Shown one piece after another: positions 6,912 through 12,400 of a DNA stretch of 12,400 nucleotides. Origin of the DNA: an uncultured Opitutaceae bacterium (lineage in GTDB: Bacteria; Verrucomicrobiota; Verrucomicrobiia; Opitutales; Opitutaceae); the NCBI GenBank assembly GCA_937128785.1, contig CAKZMS010000322.1:1-12400 (forward strand), in the 5' to 3' direction. The stretch's first letter is position 1, and the number at the start of each line of letters is the position of its first letter. Under the pieces are notes generated by a model. It saw nothing but the letters and a program-made list of their open reading frames with translations. It searched no databases and was not told the origin of the DNA. The translations under genes and the position numbers were made by a program.

Positions 6912-8144
6912 CTAACGTCGTCCGATGAGCGGTCGCCCGGCGCGAAGCTCTCCGACCATCCAGCGCAGGGTGGGATCGGCGTGTTCACAAAATTTCGCCC
7001 AACCGGCGCATAAGTGATTCAGGCTAGGCTCGCCGGTAGCGGTCGTCCCCATTCGATGCTTGGGGCACCCGCCCTGACAGGCGAAGAGCCAACGGCATTC
7101 GCGACATTGTTGCGGCAGGGTATCGTGCTTGGCTTGGCCAAACGCACGTTGCTGGGGCCCATCCACTAGGGTCGGCAAATCGTCGGCCAACAAATTACCC
7201 AGGCGGTGCTCACGATAGACGTAGTGATCGCACGAATACAGATCGCCGTTGTGTTCGAGGGCGACCGCGCGACCGCATTCCTCCGACCGCACACAGAGCG
7301 TCGAGGGGTTGCCCAGCCAGAGATTCAACATGTCTTCGAAGTCGCGCACGAAGATCTTGCCGACGTCGCGTTTCAGCCATTCGTCGAAGACCCGGCAGAG
7401 AAAGTCGCCGTAGGCCTCGGCCGATACCGACGCCTGTGTAAGCTCCACTTCCCCCGGCACCGATTCCAGATCATCCGAATCCGCCACCGCACGTTCGACC
7501 AAGGGAATAAACTGCAGGTGTTGCGCGCCGATTTTGCGCAGGAAGCGATAGACCACCTCAGGATACTGAGCGTTCAGGGCCGAGACTACCGTGAGGACGT
7601 TGAATTCAACGCGGTGGCGTTTGAGAATTTCCACGCCGCGCAAGACGTCGTCCAGCGACCCCATCCCCCGGCGATCACAACGCTGGTCGTCGTGCACCTC
7701 GCGGGGACCATCCACGCTGATGCCCACCAGAAAGTGGTTCTTGGCCAAAAAGCGGCCCCATTCATCATTCAACAACGTCCCGTTGGTTTGCAGCGCGTTG
7801 GTGATCCGCCGCCCGTTGCCATGTTGCTGCTGAAGCTCCACCACTTTCTCGAAAAACAACAGGCCCATCAAGGTGGGTTCCCCACCCTGCCAGCTGAAGA
7901 AGACCTCCGGTCCTGGATTGGCCTCGATCATACCGCATATGTAGCGCTCCAACACGGCCGGACTCATCCGCCGCGGTCCCGGATACATCGCCGTTTTCTT
8001 CGTATAGAAACAGTAACTGCAATCGAGATTACAGCTGCCTCCGGCCGGTTTGGCCATGACATGAAAAGGTGCGGCGGCGGGTGATACCATAGGATCGGTT
8101 CCACCATAAAGTTGTCCCTGAAGCACCAACTGCGCGAGTCGCAT
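6912..8144 (-). CDS. Anaerobic sulfatase-maturating enzyme (radical SAM, SPASM)
   Basis: A 410-residue radical SAM enzyme that oxidises the active-site Cys or Ser of type I sulfatases to formylglycine. The SAM cluster motif is C38-NLD-C42-SY-C45, preceded by FHVMAKPAGG. SWQGGEPTL (84-92) is the glycine-rich SAM contact, and LQTNGTL and GISVDGP follow. The SPASM region has all eight auxiliary-cluster cysteines with spacing like that of the Clostridium perfringens enzyme: 284, 290, 305, 347, 350, 356, 360 and 379. Asp306 in YSCDHYV corresponds to the proposed general base. Start choice: ATG at 8144, with AAGGGA nine bases upstream. GTG at 8147 is adjacent, and ATG at 8090 (MVSPAAAPFHV, 392 residues) is an attractive alternative because homologues begin close to the FHVMAKPAG segment. 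No sulfatase gene lies in this window, so it probably serves sulfatases elsewhere. Confidence 0.95.
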   Translation of the reverse strand: MRLAQLVLQGQLYGGTDPMVSPAAAPFHVMAKPAGGSCNLDCSYCFYTKKTAMYPGPRRMSPAVLERYICGMIEANPGPEVFFSWQGGEPTLMGLLFFEKVVELQQQHGNGRRITNALQTNGTLLNDEWGRFLAKNHFLVGISVDGPREVHDDQRCDRRGMGSLDDVLRGVEILKRHRVEFNVLTVVSALNAQYPEVVYRFLRKIGAQHLQFIPLVERAVADSDDLESVPGEVELTQASVSAEAYGDFLCRVFDEWLKRDVGKIFVRDFEDMLNLWLGNPSTLCVRSEECGRAVALEHNGDLYSCDHYVYREHRLGNLLADDLPTLVDGPQQRAFGQAKHDTLPQQCRECRWLFACQGGCPKHRMGTTATGEPSLNHLCAGWAKFCEHADPTLRWMVGELRAGRPLIGRR

Positions 8145-8220
8145 CACCTCGCATCCCTTGCCAAATGCCTAGCGGGCTTTGCCTCGGGTTGGCCGCAGAT
8201 TAATTTCTCAGGGGAATCCG

Positions 8221-8490
8221 CTAAAGCGCCGCCAAAGTGCTCTGACCAGCTCCCATTTTCACCCCGAGGAGATTCCCGTCGGTCAGTTGTTTTACCATTC
8301 TTCTCTGTAGAGCGTAGCGCACCAGTTCGGTGGTGGAGGACAACTTCAGCTTGGAGATGATCTTGCGGCGATGAGTTTGGACCGTGGATTTAGCGACAAA
8401 GACGACTTCATTGGAGGCATCCGCGATGACAATGTCGCGAAGCATATGTGCGAACATCACCAGATCTTCTAATATGGCTGTGCTAGCCAT
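8221..8490 (-). pseudogene. LuxR-type helix-turn-helix remnant (truncated response regulator)
   Basis: An open frame of 89 residues from the ATG at 8490, extendable to a TTG at 8526. Its middle, VAKSTVQTHRRKIISKLKLS followed by STTELVRYALQRRMV, is the recognition-helix half of a LuxR/NarL-type DNA-binding domain. The preceding part, MLRDIVIADASNEVV, resembles the start of such domains (usually T-P-R-E-x-x-V-L-x-L-I-A-x-G-x-S-N-x-E-I-A), but several residues seem missing between ASNEVV and FVAKSTV. No receiver domain is encoded upstream: the ~85 bases before it lead straight to the end of the transposase gene. I read it as the decayed C-terminal stub of a response regulator, possibly truncated by rearrangement beside the mobile element. 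A small stand-alone HTH protein is a less likely alternative. Confidence 0.6.
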
Positions 8491-8577
8491 GATCGAAATC
8501 TCTGATTCTGGAGCATCGAATCGCAAGTTATTTGCCTGTTGAAACGAGCCATTTACCCGGAATCTTTCGAAAAGAAG

Positions 8578-9573
8578 CTATCCGAACGGAGTTCTTCGCA
8601 ATCCGCGTAAGGTGGCTAGATCGCCCCAGTCAGTTATCGGAAGTAGTGGACACGGTTTCGTGCGTTCCCGGCGGCCGGTCTTGGCTCGATATCCCTGCAG
8701 CTGATCTTGGACGAATTCCCTGCTCCCCAGCACCGCTCCATCCGAAAAGTAGCGGACACGGCAACGCAGCACGGTCGTCACGGGCAGTTTGCCCTTGGTG
8801 GCCATCACCCGTTTCAGGTCGTCTACGTCCAAGCGCTGCCCATGCTCGTTCGTGGTGGAGCCCTTCCCGAACAACGTTTGGCGATAGCTGGCTTGGGCCT
8901 TGCTCCAATCCGCCCCGTTCGCTCCTTGCAGCAACCAAACGAGTCCTGCGCAGGCGCCTGCTCCCCCGGCGACTGCCTCCCCGTAGCCACAGAAACGGTA
9001 GTCCTTGGGGTCCTCGACGAGACCGGCGCGCACCGCGTTTAGATCAATGTAGGCAGCCATGGTCCGCATGACTCCTGATTTCGCCTCAACCAGCACGCTT
9101 TTAAACCGCTCCGACCAGAGGGTGCCGTAGCGTTGGTGGGATCGGTTATACCAGACGGAAAACCGCTGTTTGAGCAGCTTCATGAATTGAGAAACGTCTC
9201 CCATGAGCGCCAGCTGTTTGGCTCTCCAGGAATCGGCCTCTTCACCGCCTTGGCGAAGCTGGCCTTTAATGACCTCGAGCTTGGCTGTTTGGTAGCGGGT
9301 GGGCTTGGGGTAAAGAACCCCGTAACGCCGGAGAATTTCTTCATCTGAGAGATTCTTCCGGCGAGGAACCCGCAAGAGCACATGAAAGTGGTTCGACATG
9401 ATCGCGTAGGTGATCACCTGCACGCCGCAGTAGTCGGCAATCTGCCAGATCTGCTTACGCAGGACCTCCTTTGCCACGTCATCCAGCAACCGCTCCCCAT
9501 TCACCGTCCGGCTCATCACATGATACACCCCTTCTCCCTCTCTCGCGTCTATCTTGATCCTGGCCGTCCTCAT
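8578..9573 (-). CDS. Y1 (HUH) transposase, IS200/RAYT-like
   Basis: A 331-residue single-strand transposase with a Y1_Tnp domain. YHVMSRTVNGERLLDD (17-32) is the first strand region. The HUH motif is His62-Phe-His64 in MSNHFHVLLRVP. The likely nucleophile is Tyr175 in MAAYIDLNAVRAGLVEDP, the form typical of REP-associated (RAYT) proteins. Canonical Y1 enzymes have ~55-65 residues between the HUH and the Tyr; here there are ~110, because of a charged insert around residues 70-125. A C-terminal domain of ~130 residues (CRVRYFSDGAVLGSREFVQD, then TLRGLR) is absent from IS200 TnpA. The length is intact and all catalytic residues are present, so it may be active. The ATG at 9573 follows AGGAG at a distance of only one base. 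No TnpB is present. Flanking intergenic repeats on the upstream side may be its control sites or substrates. Confidence 0.88.
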   Translation of the reverse strand: MRTARIKIDAREGEGVYHVMSRTVNGERLLDDVAKEVLRKQIWQIADYCGVQVITYAIMSNHFHVLLRVPRRKNLSDEEILRRYGVLYPKPTRYQTAKLEVIKGQLRQGGEEADSWRAKQLALMGDVSQFMKLLKQRFSVWYNRSHQRYGTLWSERFKSVLVEAKSGVMRTMAAYIDLNAVRAGLVEDPKDYRFCGYGEAVAGGAGACAGLVWLLQGANGADWSKAQASYRQTLFGKGSTTNEHGQRLDVDDLKRVMATKGKLPVTTVLRCRVRYFSDGAVLGSREFVQDQLQGYRAKTGRRERTKPCPLLPITDWGDLATLRGLRRTPFG

Positions 9574-9630
9574 GCTCCTACAAACTGATCGAGATTTCTC
9601 AGCTTCCTGTCAACACTTTTTAACCTGTCC

Positions 9631-9680
9631 CTTTAATTTCACTTTAATTTCATGTCACTTTAATTTCACCTTTAATTTCA
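9631..9680. repeat. Four direct copies of CTTTAATTTCA upstream of the transposase
   Basis: The 11-mer CTTTAATTTCA occurs perfectly four times in one orientation, at 9631-9641, 9642-9652, 9658-9668 and 9670-9680. Start-to-start distances are 11, 16 and 12 bases. Read in the transposase direction it is TGAAATTAAAG. Two copies are preceded by TGTC-C/A. The block is markedly AT-rich against a GC-rich background and begins 58 bases upstream of the transposase ATG, so it overlaps or lies just beyond the likely promoter. It may be an operator array for self-regulation or part of the element's end. Confidence 0.8.
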
Positions 9681-9757
9681 CAGATTCATCCCCGTCCCGT
9701 GACCTCAAACAGGAATCCGTTTCTTCTTCGATGGCAGGGCAGGCCTTGGTAGGATGA

Positions 9758-9897
9758 GGTAGTCCCGCTACCGTGGGGTAGCTGCGTTGGAGCGCAGCGA
9801 AAACGTGGCCCGCCCAGCATACCGCTCACGCCGCCCATCACCCTTTCGCCTGCGGCGCAAAGGCGGCTACCCACTCCACCGTCCGTTACCGCAGGCG
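9758..9897. repeat. Nested inverted repeats downstream of glgB (REP/BIME-like)
   Basis: Several palindromes are packed into 140 bases. GGTAG (9758-9762), CTACC (9768-9772) and GGTAG (9777-9781) alternate, so the middle arm can pair with either side. GCTGCG (9781-9786) pairs with CGCAGC (9793-9798). GGGTAGC (9776-9782) can pair over a long distance with the GCTACCC at 9866-9872. CGCCTGCGG (9847-9855) pairs perfectly with CCGCAGGCG (9889-9897). The block lies just past the glgB stop and may act as its 3' mRNA structure or terminator, though no T-tract is seen. The form resembles dispersed intergenic repeats. Confidence 0.6.
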
Positions 9898-9904
9898 CGT
9901 CGGG

Positions 9905-12115
<2,211 letters not shown>

Positions 12116-12267
12116 GGTGATACGAGTGAAAACGAAAGGTTGGGGACGAGCTTCCCTGGCGTCGAGCAATCAGGGCGTCTCATTTACCCCCTACCCCGGA
12201 GGAATTTGGGGCCGAGCCCGAACCCGGCTTGCCTACGGCTTGGGCGCCGCGGTTGCTGCGCTTATCG
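12116..12267. promoter_or_regulatory. Divergent promoter region between glgB and the exported-protein gene
   Basis: These 152 bases separate divergent starts and must carry both promoters and leaders. I see no confident -35/-10 pair. A CGGAGGAA at 12197-12204 resembles a ribosome binding site, but it is 64 bases from the downstream ATG and has no good start at the right distance. CGGCTTG occurs twice (12225-12231 and 12237-12243), which may be chance in GC-rich DNA. Confidence 0.3.
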
Positions 12268-12400
12268 ATGACAAATCGGGGTCCACTGTTTTTCCGAAGC
12301 ATGAGGCTGGCCTGTTTGGGGCTGGCCGGCGCCGCCCTGGCTGGCGCCCAAACCGCCCCGGCTCCCGTCATCACCGCGGACGAGCTCGACGTGGATTTCG
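12268..12400 (+). CDS. Exported protein, N-terminal fragment; possibly OstA/LptA-like (partial)
   Basis: Only the first 44 residues are visible. From the ATG at 12268 they read as a clear signal peptide: MTNRGPLFFRSMR with three arginines, a hydrophobic core LACLGLAGAALAGA, and likely cleavage at AGA/QT. The mature protein would begin QTAPAPVITADELDVDF. The ITADELDVDF segment resembles the first strand of the OstA/LptA-LptD beta-jellyroll (ITAD-x-x-x-x-D), which would make it a periplasmic LPS-transport or related protein. With so little sequence this is a guess. An in-frame ATG at 12301 would leave a shorter signal peptide with one arginine, so 12268 is preferred. It is divergent from glgB and continues past the right edge. 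Confidence 0.55.
   Translation, partial: MTNRGPLFFRSMRLACLGLAGAALAGAQTAPAPVITADELDVDF

Larger units (their letters stand above)
9574..9904. other. 331-bp intergenic region between transposase and glgB, full of repeats
   Basis: No gene is supported here. On the transposase side it holds an AT-rich block, with two CCTGTC motifs (9606-9611 and 9624-9629) separated by ACTTTTTAA-like sequence, then four perfect 11-bp repeats (9631-9680). On the glgB side it holds nested inverted repeats (9758-9897) ending eight bases before the glgB stop codon. The segment 9681-9757 between them shows nothing I recognise. The transposase promoter must lie in the AT-rich half, since transcription runs leftward from it. 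Confidence 0.6.

Noticed and set aside
7206..8084. Plus-strand open frame (292 residues) opposite the sulfatase maturase
   Set aside because: The minus strand carries all radical SAM and SPASM cysteines with correct spacing; the antisense frame has no domain.
9631..9680. CRISPR array at the transposase upstream repeats
   Set aside because: The repeat unit is only 11 bases and the gaps are 0-5 bases, so there are no spacers; no cas genes are present.
12206..12271. Possible 21-codon leader ORF (TTG start after GGAGG) whose stop overlaps the ATG at 12268
   Set aside because: The GGAGG is only three bases from the TTG, the peptide is unremarkable, and such an overlap is easily chance.

Overview
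The window is high-GC, densely coded bacterial chromosome. No ribosomal RNA is present, so taxonomy rests on protein style. The RecA sequence, an AraC/PhyH pair, an orphan anaerobic sulfatase-maturase, a Y1 (IS200/RAYT-type) transposase, abundant palindromic intergenic elements and an almost complete lack of Shine-Dalgarno sequences together suggest a Verrucomicrobia-like organism, possibly of the Opitutales/Opitutaceae. This assignment is an inference of moderate confidence.

Layout, left to right. (1) The minus strand carries the N-terminal third of glutamate synthase large subunit (gltB, running off the left edge). Upstream of it lies a small glutaredoxin-like protein with a CGWS active site, separated from gltB by a good intrinsic terminator. 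(2) An AraC-family regulator (minus) is divergent from a phytanoyl-CoA dioxygenase-family enzyme (plus), and the pair shares a 101-bp intergenic region. (3) A 298-bp noncoding stretch contains three palindromes, one with a 22-bp stem. (4) A plus-strand cluster holds recA, a secreted Sel1-repeat protein whose start overlaps the recA stop, and a short-chain dehydrogenase. (5) Convergent to it, on the minus strand, is a complete anaerobic sulfatase-maturating radical SAM enzyme with all auxiliary-cluster cysteines. (6) A mobile or accessory patch follows: a LuxR-type helix-turn-helix remnant and a Y1 transposase, with four perfect 11-bp repeats upstream of the transposase and a run of nested inverted repeats up to the end of the next gene. 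(7) glgB (glycogen branching enzyme, minus) follows, and divergent from it at the right edge is the start of an exported protein that may be OstA/LptA-like.

The housekeeping genes (gltB, recA, glgB) are intact and typical. No complete novel defence or metabolic system is visible. The most interesting signals are the noncoding repeats: the iteron-like array at the transposase promoter and the palindromes in the recA and glgB intergenic regions. These could form a RAYT/REP-like transposase-repeat relationship, which is unproven here. Other points are a Thr in place of the usual Asn beside the allosteric Gln of RecA loop L2, the CGWS glutaredoxin, and the truncated LuxR gene.
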